This document shows positions 50,001-58,639 of a DNA stretch of 64,000 bases, piece after piece. Source of the DNA: CAVONV01 sp963697355 (lineage in GTDB: Bacteria > Acidobacteriota > Vicinamibacteria > Marinacidobacterales > DATDRI01); NCBI GenBank assembly GCA_963697355.1, contig CAVONV010000008.1, forward strand, positions 1-64,000, in the 5' to 3' direction. The notes beneath the pieces are model-generated. The model did no database searches. It was not told the origin of the DNA and worked only from the letters and a program-made list of their open reading frames with translations. The position numbers and the translations under genes were made by a program. Numbering within the stretch: position 1 is the stretch's first letter; each line of letters opens with the position of its first letter.

Positions 50001-51277
50001 TCATTTCAAGCGTTTCGACTCCTTTGCGTTCGTAGGCAACGGTTCCATCGATGATGACCTTTTCGACTCGGTCAGGATTTCAAAGGGCTCGCCGTCGAGA
50101 AGGACGAGGTCGGCGTCTTTTCCCGATTCGATGCTGCCAAGCCGATGGTCGAGGTCGACGGCTTCGGCCGGGGCCAAGGTAATGGCCTGGAGAGCGTCGT
50201 CTTCTTTCATGCCGTAGCGGACGGAGAGCATCCCCAAATGCCGGAGGTTTTGTTGCCCGCCTCCCAGAGCGTCGGTTTGAAGAGAGACCTTGTAGCCGGC
50301 GTTGGCGAGGATGGCCGGGTTGTTTTTGAAGGTCAGCGAATCGTCGAAGTAGCTGAAGAACATGGGAGGACCGATGTTGAAGTGGAGATCTTCTTTTCGA
50401 TCCTGTAGCGCGTCGACGAAAAGATGCGCCTAGTAGCCGTGACATACACTGAGTCTGAGGTTGAACTTGTCGGCGAGACGAATGGTGGACATGATTTCCG
50501 AGGCGGTGGCGATGTGGATGTGGACGGGGATCTCCCGCTTCAATGCCATCACGAGAGATTCCTTGCCGAGATCTCTCGACGGAGCCTCGGCGTCTTCGCC
50601 TGCGTCTTTTTCCTTTTCGTATTTCTCCCAGCTCTCCATGTACTCCTGTGCTTCGATGAAGGCCTTTTCCGCCAGGTGGTAGACGGCCATCAACGTCGAT
50701 GGCATCTTCTTTTGTCTCCGTAGACGCCAATAGGATTGCCTTCAATCGCCATTTTTAGGTCGCAAATCTCCTTGATGACCATTTCGTTGGGGGAGGCCTC
50801 TTTCAGCTTGACCGCCACACTCGTGCCGCCGATGATGTTGCCGCTGCCGGGCCGGGAAATGACTGTCGTTACGCCACCTGCACGACCCGCCGCGATGGCC
50901 GGGTCATCGAAGTTGAAGGAGTCGAGTGCTCGAACCTGCGGTGTAATGGGGTCGGTCATCTCGTTCCCGTCCTCGTTCTCTTCGACGAGCGGCAAGCTGT
51001 AGACGCCGACGTGGGTGTGCATGTCGATCAAGCCGGGAATGACGATCTTGGCGTCGACAACTTCTGCATCGTTGGGTAACTCGAATCCCAGACCCACACG
51101 TGCGATCTTCCCATCCTCGATGAGAATGACGCCGTTTTCGATGGTTCCATTCGAAACGGTGAAAATCTTCTCCGCTCGAATGACGAGCTGTTGCGAACCT
51201 TGTACTCTCGTCGATGACAGAAGAAGCACCAAGCACGTAACGAAGAGAAGTCGATTTGTCAGTTTGAACAAGCTCAT
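50001..51277 (-). CDS. Secreted amidohydrolase-family protein 3 (metal site kept), frameshift and amber codon
   Basis: About 425 residues. Signal peptide MSLFKLTNRLLFVTCLVLLLSS; metal motif PGLIDMHTHVGVYSLP keeps HxH; IPVHIHIATASEIMSTIRLADKF and SVCHGY keep further His. Breaks: a frameshift near 50715 in an A run, an in-frame TAG at 50430-50432 where GAG would give CHGYEAHLFVDAL, and a shift near 50060 before VIIDGTVAYERKGVETLE. Probably a periplasmic hydrolase of cyclic amides or dipeptides, as family members include imidazolonepropionase-like enzymes; the substrate is unknown. Confidence 0.75.
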
Positions 51278-51326
51278 CTCGGTCCCCCGAATTGAATATT
51301 CAGTTGTCGACTATCTGGGTCCACTC

Positions 51327-51436
51327 ATAATTCGGGGACAGGTAGTTAACCGTAATCCGGGACCACGAGGTCTACGCAAAACTTTGTGAAAGCCACGTGG
51401 TCTCGAATGTTAGTTAACTACCTGTCCCCGAATTAT
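51327..51436. repeat. REP-like element with perfect 24-bp inverted arms
   Basis: Arms 51327-51350 and 51413-51436 are exact reverse complements and carry CGGGGACAGGTAGTTAAC. Inside is a second stem, GACCACG (51361-51367) with CGTGGTC (51396-51402). The right arm encodes the last residues and the stop of the PilZ gene. It fills the 136-bp gap before amidohydrolase 3. Confidence 0.85.
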
Positions 51437-51872
51437 CTTCTTCAGCAACGAGCCGGCCCGCGTCGACTAGGTTCTGGATCAGTTCCGCAAGGCGAGAGTC
51501 AACGCCTTTGTCGCTTCTAAAAAGCATGCCGTAGCCATCTTGGGCGTCCATTTCGGGGCTATCGTCGTCGCTCGTTCTCCAAACCGTGAGAGCGCGTAAC
51601 TCGATGTTTCCGGCAGGCGTTTCTGGTAGCTCCAAAACGAGCTTGACCTCTTCCCCCTTCCAGACCTCGGCACCGAGCTTGATGAAGGCACCACGCTCAC
51701 TAAGATTCACAATGAGTCCGTCGCACCAATTGCCGCCGGAACAAACGCGGACTGGAAGGTCCGTCCGGGGTCGAAATCGAGCAAATCGCCCGTGTAGGTC
51801 GGATGAAGACGTTATGGATTCTGACGACTCGTCCATATCTTCTATAATTGTAGACGACAATCGGGCTGTCAT
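51414..51872 (-). CDS. PilZ-domain protein
   Basis: 152 residues. The c-di-GMP motifs are an Arg-rich RFARFRPRTDLPVRV and NLSERGAFI (N-x-S-x-x-G). The single domain is followed by a short helix (RLAELIQNLVDAGRL). The last seven residues and the TAA come from the REP-like arm, so the original C-terminus may have been replaced. Located between amidohydrolase 3 and the propeller gene on the same strand. Confidence 0.85.
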   Translation of the reverse strand: MTARLSSTIIEDMDESSESITSSSDLHGRFARFRPRTDLPVRVCSGGNWCDGLIVNLSERGAFIKLGAEVWKGEEVKLVLELPETPAGNIELRALTVWRTSDDDSPEMDAQDGYGMLFRSDKGVDSRLAELIQNLVDAGRLVAEEDNSGTGS

Positions 51873-51918
51873 CTAATCGATGGGGGCTCTACTCGGCACG
51901 GCCCGTGCATCGCTGATA

Positions 51919-54168
51919 CTAGCGAATCTCTACCTTCGCGGTGGCTACATTGTTCAATCGATCGGTCACCTTGACGACAAGCGTGTGGACGCCGTCAGAA
52001 AAACCTGTCAGAGAAAAATCGAAGGACTCCTGTTTAGAATCTGAGATACCATCTATGGGAAAAACGACGTGCCATCTACCAGAGTCCACGGCGTATTCCA
52101 CCTTTTGTACCATGCTAGAGTCATCTCCAGCTTGGAAAGTAATCTGGTGCCCCCCCTGAGATCTCGTTGCTTGTGCAGCCGAAATGCTGGGAGGCGTATT
52201 GTCCACTTGGAAGGAACGGCTTTCTCGCTCTCCGCTGAGAGCGAGTTCCATGGGATTGCTCGGTCGATCGCTCGCAACGACCTTGAGATTGTATCGGCCG
52301 TCCGGCATTGCCGCCGTATCCCAGGCGATGACATTCTCACGGACATCTTCCCTGAGTAGTTTCCACAGGGTCTCGCTTTGTCCCCGATAAAAAACATCGT
52401 AGACCAGCTTGTCGTCGTTAGGATCGTTGGCCAGCCAAGTGACGGTCCGATAACCCTTCTTGTAGAACTTGCGGCTGTAGGCTGTGGGGGAGACGTTCGT
52501 TTGTACGGCCGGCGTGCCAGAGGTTTGCCCGAGGCCGGAAGCCATTTCCGGTGCGTCGATGGGGCTATCCAAACCCATGATCTCTGCTTCCCCCGTTGCG
52601 ACGAGTAGCTTTTGGAACGTTTCTCCAGGTGGATGGAGAGTGACCTCGGACAGGGTGGGACTCAGGTTCTGCTGGAGGTAGACCGCGGTGACGTTCAGGA
52701 GCTCGGGTGAGCCGTTTCCATCTGTGCTTCTAAGGATGGCTTGCCACTGCAGAAAACGGCCGCTGGGGCTCGTGATTTGCTCCCCATCCGCGTTCGTATA
52801 GCTTTGAGACCACTCGCTCCAGGTATTGTCAGGTCTGGAAGAATTTCCGGTTCGCGTCTGGAGACTCAGGCTGGTTCCTGCGGGCGAGCGGGCTTCCCAC
52901 CGTATCCGTCCCAAGGTCGATACGGCGTTGGTGTCTTTGACCGGAGAGGTGTAGACACCCTCTGAGCGTCGTTCGACCCCCAAACGATAGACACGAGCTG
53001 GATTCGCTGTGGAAAAATGGGTCGTCCTACCATCGGATGAGTATATGGAGGTGACTTGGGCGGCTTCGGCTCGGGTCAATAGGGAACTGGTCTTGTCTTG
53101 GCGGACTAGAAAGATACGGCCTTCCTTGTCCGTGCCCACCATGATGCGATCGTCTCGCTCCACCTTGAGGGACAGAGGCATCGTGTCATGGGACTCCCAC
53201 AGTCGTTCCGCGGAGCCTTGGGGGCTTATGCGATAGACAGCGCCCTTCAGCCCGGATGTGCTCATCCCCGGAGCGGTTGCCATGTTTGTCGCCTGAGCCG
53301 TGGTAGCTGTTACGGTGACGGACTCTGTCACCCCACCCATGGGTTGAGTGGCCTGGTCGGTTGTCGGTGAGTCGGCTTGGATTACGGGTGGCGGGGAGGC
53401 CAGGTGCCGCGCCCCGTTGACGGCGGCGGCGTAAACGTTGCCACGAGTGTCGAGAACCAGAGAATGTACTTCTTGGAAAGGGGTGTCAAAGAGAACGCTG
53501 GCCTTGCCGCTACAATCGATTTTGAATACGAGTCCGTTGGAATCGCTGCCTGCATAGATGTTTCCTTCTGTGTCTGTCGCAAGGCAAACCATGTGCGTTT
53601 CCTGGCTGGCGAATAGCATGTCGCTCTGACCGCCTGGAGTGACTCGGTAGATATTGCCTTTGTCACCGGTTGCGACGAGGACATTCCCCGTGGCATCGAC
53701 AGCAAGAGCCCAGATGTAACGATCGTCCGGGTCGAAGAACACATCCTGAGCGCCGCTGGAATCGATCTTGTAGACCGAGCCGCGAGGAGATGTGCCGGCA
53801 TAAAGGGTGCCTTGCCCATCGACGGCCAGAGCGTGCACCTGAAGCTCGTTGGTATCGGCTATGACGGTGCCGTTGCCGGCACCATCGATCTTGTAGACTT
53901 TGCCTTCGTTGCCGCTACCGGCATAGAGGTTACCGTTTCTGTCGGAGACCAGACTCCAAAAAAACGGGTCAGTGGCCTCGTAGAGGTTTCGGGTCTCGGG
54001 GGCCAGGCCAATCGTGCCGTCGCTGGCAATGGAAAGTCCTTCAACCTCACCTTCGAGAAAATCTGACTGGTTCTCCATCGACCAAAAAGTGGGCAAAGCC
54101 GCCAAGCCAGTCACCGCAACCAGCGAAACAAGAGCCATGTATAGGAATCGGTGCGACCGAAGATGCAT
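51919..54168 (-). CDS. Exported beta-propeller protein with Ig-like C-terminus
   Basis: About 749 residues from ATG 54168 (MHLRSHRFLYMALVSLVAVTGLAALP signal). Six or more NHL/SMP-30-like blades repeat about every 38 residues: DRNGNLYAGSGNEGKVYKID, DGQGTLYAGTSPRGSVYKID, ATGNVLVATGDKGNIYRV, TEGNIYAGSDSNGLVFKID. A Thr/Pro-rich insert follows, then a galactose-binding-like region, and a final Ig-like fold (DGVHTLVVKVTDRLNNVATAKVEIR). Probably periplasmic or surface-exposed. It lies 46 bp after the S55-type protease gene stop, in one transcription unit. Confidence 0.7.
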   Translation of the reverse strand: MHLRSHRFLYMALVSLVAVTGLAALPTFWSMENQSDFLEGEVEGLSIASDGTIGLAPETRNLYEATDPFFWSLVSDRNGNLYAGSGNEGKVYKIDGAGNGTVIADTNELQVHALAVDGQGTLYAGTSPRGSVYKIDSSGAQDVFFDPDDRYIWALAVDATGNVLVATGDKGNIYRVTPGGQSDMLFASQETHMVCLATDTEGNIYAGSDSNGLVFKIDCSGKASVLFDTPFQEVHSLVLDTRGNVYAAAVNGARHLASPPPVIQADSPTTDQATQPMGGVTESVTVTATTAQATNMATAPGMSTSGLKGAVYRISPQGSAERLWESHDTMPLSLKVERDDRIMVGTDKEGRIFLVRQDKTSSLLTRAEAAQVTSIYSSDGRTTHFSTANPARVYRLGVERRSEGVYTSPVKDTNAVSTLGRIRWEARSPAGTSLSLQTRTGNSSRPDNTWSEWSQSYTNADGEQITSPSGRFLQWQAILRSTDGNGSPELLNVTAVYLQQNLSPTLSEVTLHPPGETFQKLLVATGEAEIMGLDSPIDAPEMASGLGQTSGTPAVQTNVSPTAYSRKFYKKGYRTVTWLANDPNDDKLVYDVFYRGQSETLWKLLREDVRENVIAWDTAAMPDGRYNLKVVASDRPSNPMELALSGERESRSFQVDNTPPSISAAQATRSQGGHQITFQAGDDSSMVQKVEYAVDSGRWHVVFPIDGISDSKQESFDFSLTGFSDGVHTLVVKVTDRLNNVATAKVEIR

Positions 54169-54213
54169 GAAAATCATTCCTTTCAACCTCGGGATTGAGA
54201 ATCGTGGTCTCCC

Positions 54214-56067
54214 TCAGGGATTCTTGACGTTCAACTCGAGAATCCGCGAGCCACTGACGCTGAAATCGGTTGCCAGTTCGTGCTCCCACAAAATCGAGGA
54301 GTAAATTGGGATGAAACCGGCGCTCGATCGATCGGCCTCGAGAACGTTCATCACGCTCGGAGGTAGAGAAGACAGATACTCACCGGATACGATGGCACCG
54401 CCACTTCCCGGTCGAGTCAACCGAAAATAGAGGCGGCTGTTCTTTCGTAGGCCATTGAGAGCTCTCATCAACTGGCTGAAGTTGCGCGGCTCGAAGCCGG
54501 AACGCGTAATACGTCTCTCGATGGCGGAGATCGTCGTCGCATCGGCAACCAAGAGTTGGAGATTGCCTTCCTCCACATTGTCAGGTATTTCGATGTCGAC
54601 GCTCTCAAGGGTCTCCTCACCTCGGTAGGAACGTAAAAGCAACTTCAGGGGAACGCTTCCCCCGGGCGTGACCTGATCCCTGTCCAACCAAGCCCGAGCG
54701 AGGTAAGCGGTGTCGAGACTCTCGGATGCCTCGATTTCGACGCTGACGTCTCTTATTTGAACTTGTTCGAAGTCATTGGTCATCAGAAAGGACATAGGCG
54801 CCCCCACCATGGCCGATGCGGCCAACGCCGATCCTTGACCTGCGAAGACGTCGTCGATGATGACGACACGTTCTCCATCCATGACGAGTCGAGCCGAAAC
54901 CTTGATGGTCTGGGTGCCAAAAGCCCGTTCCGTCGTGCTCAGGACGTTAATAAGAGAAGCATAGGCGAGGAGGGGGGAAAACAGCTCATCGTTGACAATC
55001 TGGATCTCGTATTTCTTGTTTTGCCCTCGACTTGTCTTGACATCAACGGAAAGGGGGATCATGCGAGGCCGAGCACCAATGACACCCTTGATGGCCGTCA
55101 ATCGATCTTGTAGCCATGTACCGACGACCTGCCCAGCGCTCGAAATCTTGAAAGAGCTCTGAAGACTCGGGAGTACAAGATGGACCTCCGCGAAAGTCAT
55201 GGGGTACTCGATGGGTCCTAGATTGAACAGCGGATGTCCAAAAGCATAGACCGCTCCGGTTTGCGAGTCTACATGGGTGACGGTTCCTGTTGCGCTGTAG
55301 CTCATGTCACCGGTGATGAGGCCGACGCCCACAGCGTCGCCCGGTCTGATGGTGGCGGTATCTAGATTGGACAGGTCGATTTGACCCGCCGTTGACTGTC
55401 CCGATGGAATCGCGGCACCACTCATTAGAGGTTCTAGGCCGAGTTTCCGCAGTATCGGTGTCATATGCTCGATAGATTCCTGAGTAAAACCATGAAACGA
55501 GGCCGGATTAGCGATGGGTGACAGTAGTTTGCCCAAGTAGGGTCTCAGCAGATCGACGCCGGTCAACGATGTCCCTTGGATGGGAATCGGCCGCGAGTTG
55601 GACGGGATCGCAGATTCGAATTCGTCCGGTTCCAGAGGAAAGCTAAGGCGTGCGGCACGTCGGGCTGGAGCCGGCGTCGAAGTTGCCTCGATCATCTCTG
55701 CTATTGGAGTGATTCCGGCTATGGGCTCCTTCGAAAACGGAAAGGAGAATGCTACGGCTCCAATCAGCTTGTCGTCGATGTAAACGGGACTTCCACTCAT
55801 GCCGGCAATGACGCCGGTCTCGGCTAGAGGACCACCTTCGAGCTTGGCGAGTATCAGGTCTTGCTTCGGGCCATATTTCAGCATGACACCTAGGATGTGG
55901 ACCTTGAAGGACTCGATCTTGTTGCCCTTGAAAACGGTGAATCCCACGCCTTCCATACCCGGCTCGATTTGTGAGACCGGAAGCATCTCGACGGGAGCGG
56001 ATGTCGCGATTCCCGCCAGGAAAGAAAGGGCGATCGCCGCCGTGACCGTTGCGAATAGTCGCCTCAT
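54214..56067 (-). CDS. SpoIVB-type (S55) serine peptidase domain protein
   Basis: 617 residues with a signal peptide (residues 1-23). Ser93 in GMSGSPVY, followed by DDKLIGAVAF, corresponds to the SpoIVB nucleophile block. His278 in GAVYAFGHPLF corresponds to its His block (GALGH in SpoIVB). Here the Ser block precedes the His block, the reverse of SpoIVB. The C-terminal ~250 residues include a possible Ig-like domain (LARAWLDRDQVTPGGSVPLKLLLRSY). Exported, non-sporulation context. Function unknown; it may process the adjacent propeller protein. Confidence 0.75.
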   Translation of the reverse strand: MRRLFATVTAAIALSFLAGIATSAPVEMLPVSQIEPGMEGVGFTVFKGNKIESFKVHILGVMLKYGPKQDLILAKLEGGPLAETGVIAGMSGSPVYIDDKLIGAVAFSFPFSKEPIAGITPIAEMIEATSTPAPARRAARLSFPLEPDEFESAIPSNSRPIPIQGTSLTGVDLLRPYLGKLLSPIANPASFHGFTQESIEHMTPILRKLGLEPLMSGAAIPSGQSTAGQIDLSNLDTATIRPGDAVGVGLITGDMSYSATGTVTHVDSQTGAVYAFGHPLFNLGPIEYPMTFAEVHLVLPSLQSSFKISSAGQVVGTWLQDRLTAIKGVIGARPRMIPLSVDVKTSRGQNKKYEIQIVNDELFSPLLAYASLINVLSTTERAFGTQTIKVSARLVMDGERVVIIDDVFAGQGSALAASAMVGAPMSFLMTNDFEQVQIRDVSVEIEASESLDTAYLARAWLDRDQVTPGGSVPLKLLLRSYRGEETLESVDIEIPDNVEEGNLQLLVADATTISAIERRITRSGFEPRNFSQLMRALNGLRKNSRLYFRLTRPGSGGAIVSGEYLSSLPPSVMNVLEADRSSAGFIPIYSSILWEHELATDFSVSGSRILELNVKNP

Positions 56068-56342
56068 CTTGTTGACCTCTAACTATTTGTTCCTGTAGAT
56101 AGACTTTTTCGTTGAAGCCCAGCAGATGAAAACGCAACACGCGGATTCGAGCCGTCTGCAGGGAAATCTTCGTTTTGCCAGAAAAGCGCCAAATCGACAA
56201 CTTTAATGTGCCCAACCAATTATGATAGTTCAAGCCCTCGACTGGGTCAATGAATCCGACCAGGGCAACCCAGAATGGCACGCCGACTGGTCCGGGGTCG
56301 GGTGTTCGGTGCTTTGGCCTGGTTGGAAGCGACGAGGACACA

Positions 56343-56624
56343 TGAATACGGGCAGCTCCAATCAAAATACCACTCGGGCATTCAACAGAATCAAGAGAGC
56401 GGTCTACATTGGCCGGCTACCAGTGCCAGTACAGGTCGGCAGACGGGACGCGGTGTAGCGCCAGAGCGAGACTCGAGATCGAGCACGAGCGACCCTTCGC
56501 GATCTATCGTAGTCACGAGGAGCGTTTCCTTCGGGTCCTCTGCCGTCGACACAATCGCTTCGAGGCGGAGCGTGTCTACGGTGCCGAGTTCGTGCAGAAC
56601 AAGATCGAAGAAAAAAGGCGTTAG
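56343..56624 (+). pseudogene. HNH endonuclease C-terminal remnant
   Basis: The frame 56409-56624 reads GYQCQYRSADGTRCSARARLEIEHERPF...LRVLCRRHNRFEAERVYG, the treble-clef HNH core and tail of the common DUF222-less HNH proteins. An upstream frame from ATG 56343 (AFNRIKRAVY) supplies the piece expected just before it, joined by an indel near 56405. The long N-terminal portion usual in these proteins is absent. It stands alone among minus-strand genes. Confidence 0.6.
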
Positions 56625-56888
56625 AGAGCTGACTCCGCAAATAACCGATTGGCAATCTAAAGTTGTGGTGCAAATTGTTGACTTGGAGTTCTCTTGGCTC
56701 CAGGAGGTTCGCCTTCGTATTCGCAGCCATTGGCAAAAAGCGTGACCAGTATTGCAGAACCAACGGTAAAGCATAGATTTGCCATGTTTCTCATGAGAAG
56801 GCCTCAACCAGGTCGTAAAGCCGGTGTCTCAGTTCGATTCGGAAAGTTACCCTTCGTGCCTATTGAATCAAATGCCTACCACTACACA

Positions 56889-57332
56889 CTATTGCCAGTT
56901 GACGTTGATTACAGCCGTCATGCATACCGGAACGGGCTCCCCGTCGATGACAACCGGCTCGTAATGCCATTTCTTGATTGCCTTCTTTATTGCCTCTTCA
57001 GCCTGGGGCCAGGATGGTTCAAAGCCTCGTATGAGTTTGACTTCCTTCACGGACCCGTCCGGTTCAATGATTGCTTCCACCACAGGGGCTCCCGAATGCC
57101 AGGTCTTTGTGTCAGGCCATTCCGGGTGAGCATCCTTCACTTTCTTTGGCATTTTTAGCTTGTGTGAAATTGCAGCGGGCTTCCTGGAGCGCGGCTCCTT
57201 CCAGCGCGTTGACCAGCTACAAGGCTTTCTTGTCTCCGAGTCATCGTCGAATTGGTTGGCTTCCTGGCTGTGAGGTGTTCTTGCTACCATCAAAGATACG
57301 AGCAGTATCAACAGGGTCTTCGCTGCGTGCAC
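56889..57332 (-). CDS. TonB C-terminal-domain secreted protein
   Basis: 147 residues. A signal peptide (AAKTLLILLVSLMVARTPHS) is followed by a TonB_C domain: APVVEAIIEPDGSVKEVKLIRG...AEEAIKKAIKKWHYEPVVIDGEPVPVCMTAVINVNW. It lacks the long Pro-rich spacer of true TonB and has no ExbBD nearby. Such short proteins are common in Acidobacteriota; role unknown. The gap 56625-56888 upstream on the map shows no gene. Confidence 0.75.
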   Translation of the reverse strand: MHAAKTLLILLVSLMVARTPHSQEANQFDDDSETRKPCSWSTRWKEPRSRKPAAISHKLKMPKKVKDAHPEWPDTKTWHSGAPVVEAIIEPDGSVKEVKLIRGFEPSWPQAEEAIKKAIKKWHYEPVVIDGEPVPVCMTAVINVNWQ

Positions 57333-57514
57333 GGCATCCTCACAACATTAGACACCGGGTTTTCGCGTCGGTTCCGGTAGTGGTCTGCGAGTAGGCGGTA
57401 TCTGGTTTTGTGGTTTTGCCCGTCCAGGTGAGACCTCAGACTCGCTTATGATTGGTCATAGACCACGCTTCAATGTGAATTCTATTGGCTAACTTCACCC
57501 GGCAGCGATCAACA

Positions 57515-58198
57515 TTAGCTCAAGGCATAGGCTAACGCGGCCCGCACATGGAGATCCAGGGTGTCGAGAAGGGGTATCGGGCTATCTGATGGCTTGAGAA
57601 TGAGCGGCAGTTCGGTGCATCCCAAGATGATCCCATCCACATCATAGCCGGTGCCTATGGTGAGGAGCTTTTGCTTGCTTTCGTTGGTGAAGACTCCAAT
57701 CGCCAGTTCTTCAAAGATAAGCCGATCGATCTCATGTTGTTCGTCAAGGCTGGGAACAACCACGGTTATATGACGCTGTTCGCAAGCGGCTTGATAGAAA
57801 CTGGACTGCATCGTGAATTTGATGCCCATCAGCAGCAGTGTCTTGAAGCCTCGTTTTGCGGCGTAGTCGGCTGTCACCTCGACGATACTCAACATCGGAA
57901 CTTTGGCCAACGCCTCGACTTGGTCATAGACAGCGTGGGGAGAGTTAGCAGCCATGATGACAAAGTCTGCTCCGGCATTCTGGAGCCGTTCAATCCCGTG
58001 CATGATTTCCTGAATATAGCCGGCGCGGTCTCTGCTATTCTCAAAGTCCGTGAACTTCTGAAAATCCAGGCTGTAAACGGCTATTTCAGGATAGTAGCTA
58101 TCGCTCGACAGCTCATGGTAGGCCTTGATTAGACGGTCATAGTAGACGGTCGTCGACTCCGGGCTGATTCCGCCCAATATTCCGATGACTTTTTTCAC
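57515..58198 (-). CDS. Aspartate/glutamate racemase family protein (YgeA-like)
   Basis: 227 residues. The first catalytic position, Cys in classical Asp racemases, reads AANSPH (Ser86). The second Cys is kept (Cys194 in LGCTELPL). This one-Cys arrangement resembles the broad-specificity YgeA group, which uses Thr and Cys. Likely makes D-amino acids or acts on a related substrate. Single gene with ATG at 58198, diverging from the his/aro unit. Confidence 0.82.
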   Translation of the reverse strand: MKKVIGILGGISPESTTVYYDRLIKAYHELSSDSYYPEIAVYSLDFQKFTDFENSRDRAGYIQEIMHGIERLQNAGADFVIMAANSPHAVYDQVEALAKVPMLSIVEVTADYAAKRGFKTLLLMGIKFTMQSSFYQAACEQRHITVVVPSLDEQHEIDRLIFEELAIGVFTNESKQKLLTIGTGYDVDGIILGCTELPLILKPSDSPIPLLDTLDLHVRAALAYALS

Positions 58199-58331
58199 GG
58201 GAATTCTCCATCAACCTGCGGGTGGGGGTAGGATTTAGGAATTCTAACGGTACTGTCAAGTTGACGGTCCTTGACGCGAGCAGCCTCTGGGCTGCCATCG
58301 AGACTCAATTTGACGTCACCTTCAGAACGAT

Positions 58332-58361
58332 TTGACAGCCCGAGATGGGCAGTGTTAGCTT
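58332..58361 (+). promoter_or_regulatory. Promoter for the his-leader/aroDE unit
   Basis: Perfect TTGACA at 58332-58337 with TAGCTT (58356-58361) 18 bp downstream, 16 bp before the leader ATG. The -10 is weak. Confidence 0.4.
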
Positions 58362-58376
58362 ACGTGCCTAGAAGTG

Positions 58377-58490
58377 ATGTACGAGATAGATACACGGACG
58401 AGATTCGGCGCCAGGAGTGGTTCTTGGCGAGCTATCGCTTCTATTGACGAAAGTCATCGTATTTTCTGGCATCATCATCATCGGGGCTGA
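58377..58490 (+). CDS. hisL: Histidine operon leader peptide
   Basis: A 37-residue frame, ATG at 58377 and TGA at 58488-58490, ending FWHHHHRG. Four consecutive CAT codons occupy 58470-58481. A strong terminator hairpin lies 76 bases past the stop, and hisZ, hisG and hisD follow downstream. This is the layout of His attenuation, where scarcity of charged tRNA-His stalls the ribosome and prevents termination. The ribosome-binding site is weak (TAGAAG). A different frame reads four ATC (Ile) codons but runs past the hairpin without stopping first. Experimental proof is lacking. Confidence 0.5.
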   Translation: MYEIDTRTRFGARSGSWRAIASIDESHRIFWHHHHRG

Positions 58491-58566
58491 TCGGTCACCC
58501 GTACCGGCTTGTAGCTGGATCGAAAAAACGGGGGCTCCGGAGGCGAGGTGCCGAAGTAATAGACAC

Positions 58567-58597
58567 CCCTTCAGGGCTTCCTGAAGGGTTTTTTTTT
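58567..58597 (+). terminator. Attenuator/terminator hairpin before aroDE
   Basis: Perfect 9-bp stem CCCTTCAGG with CCTGAAGGG around GCTT, followed by nine T. It lies in the transcribed leader of the aroDE-his unit rather than after a gene on this strand, so it most likely acts as an attenuator. The region between (58491-58566) has further small hairpins, such as CCGGC-TTGTA-GCTGG. Confidence 0.85.
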
Positions 58598-58639
58598 GTA
58601 TCGGTATTGGTCAATCTCCATCACGAGAACGTGTTGTCC

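Noticed and set aside
56343..56624. Defence-related HNH nuclease
   Set aside because: Only the C-terminal fragment remains, with no partner genes.
58491..58566. Known metabolite riboswitch before aroDE
   Set aside because: I could match no conserved core (glycine, lysine, SAM, cobalamin, c-di-GMP were considered). The His-codon leader explains the terminator better.
58417..58572. Isoleucine leader peptide (four ATC codons in another frame)
   Set aside because: That frame has no stop before the hairpin, and downstream genes are histidine and shikimate genes, not branched-chain genes.
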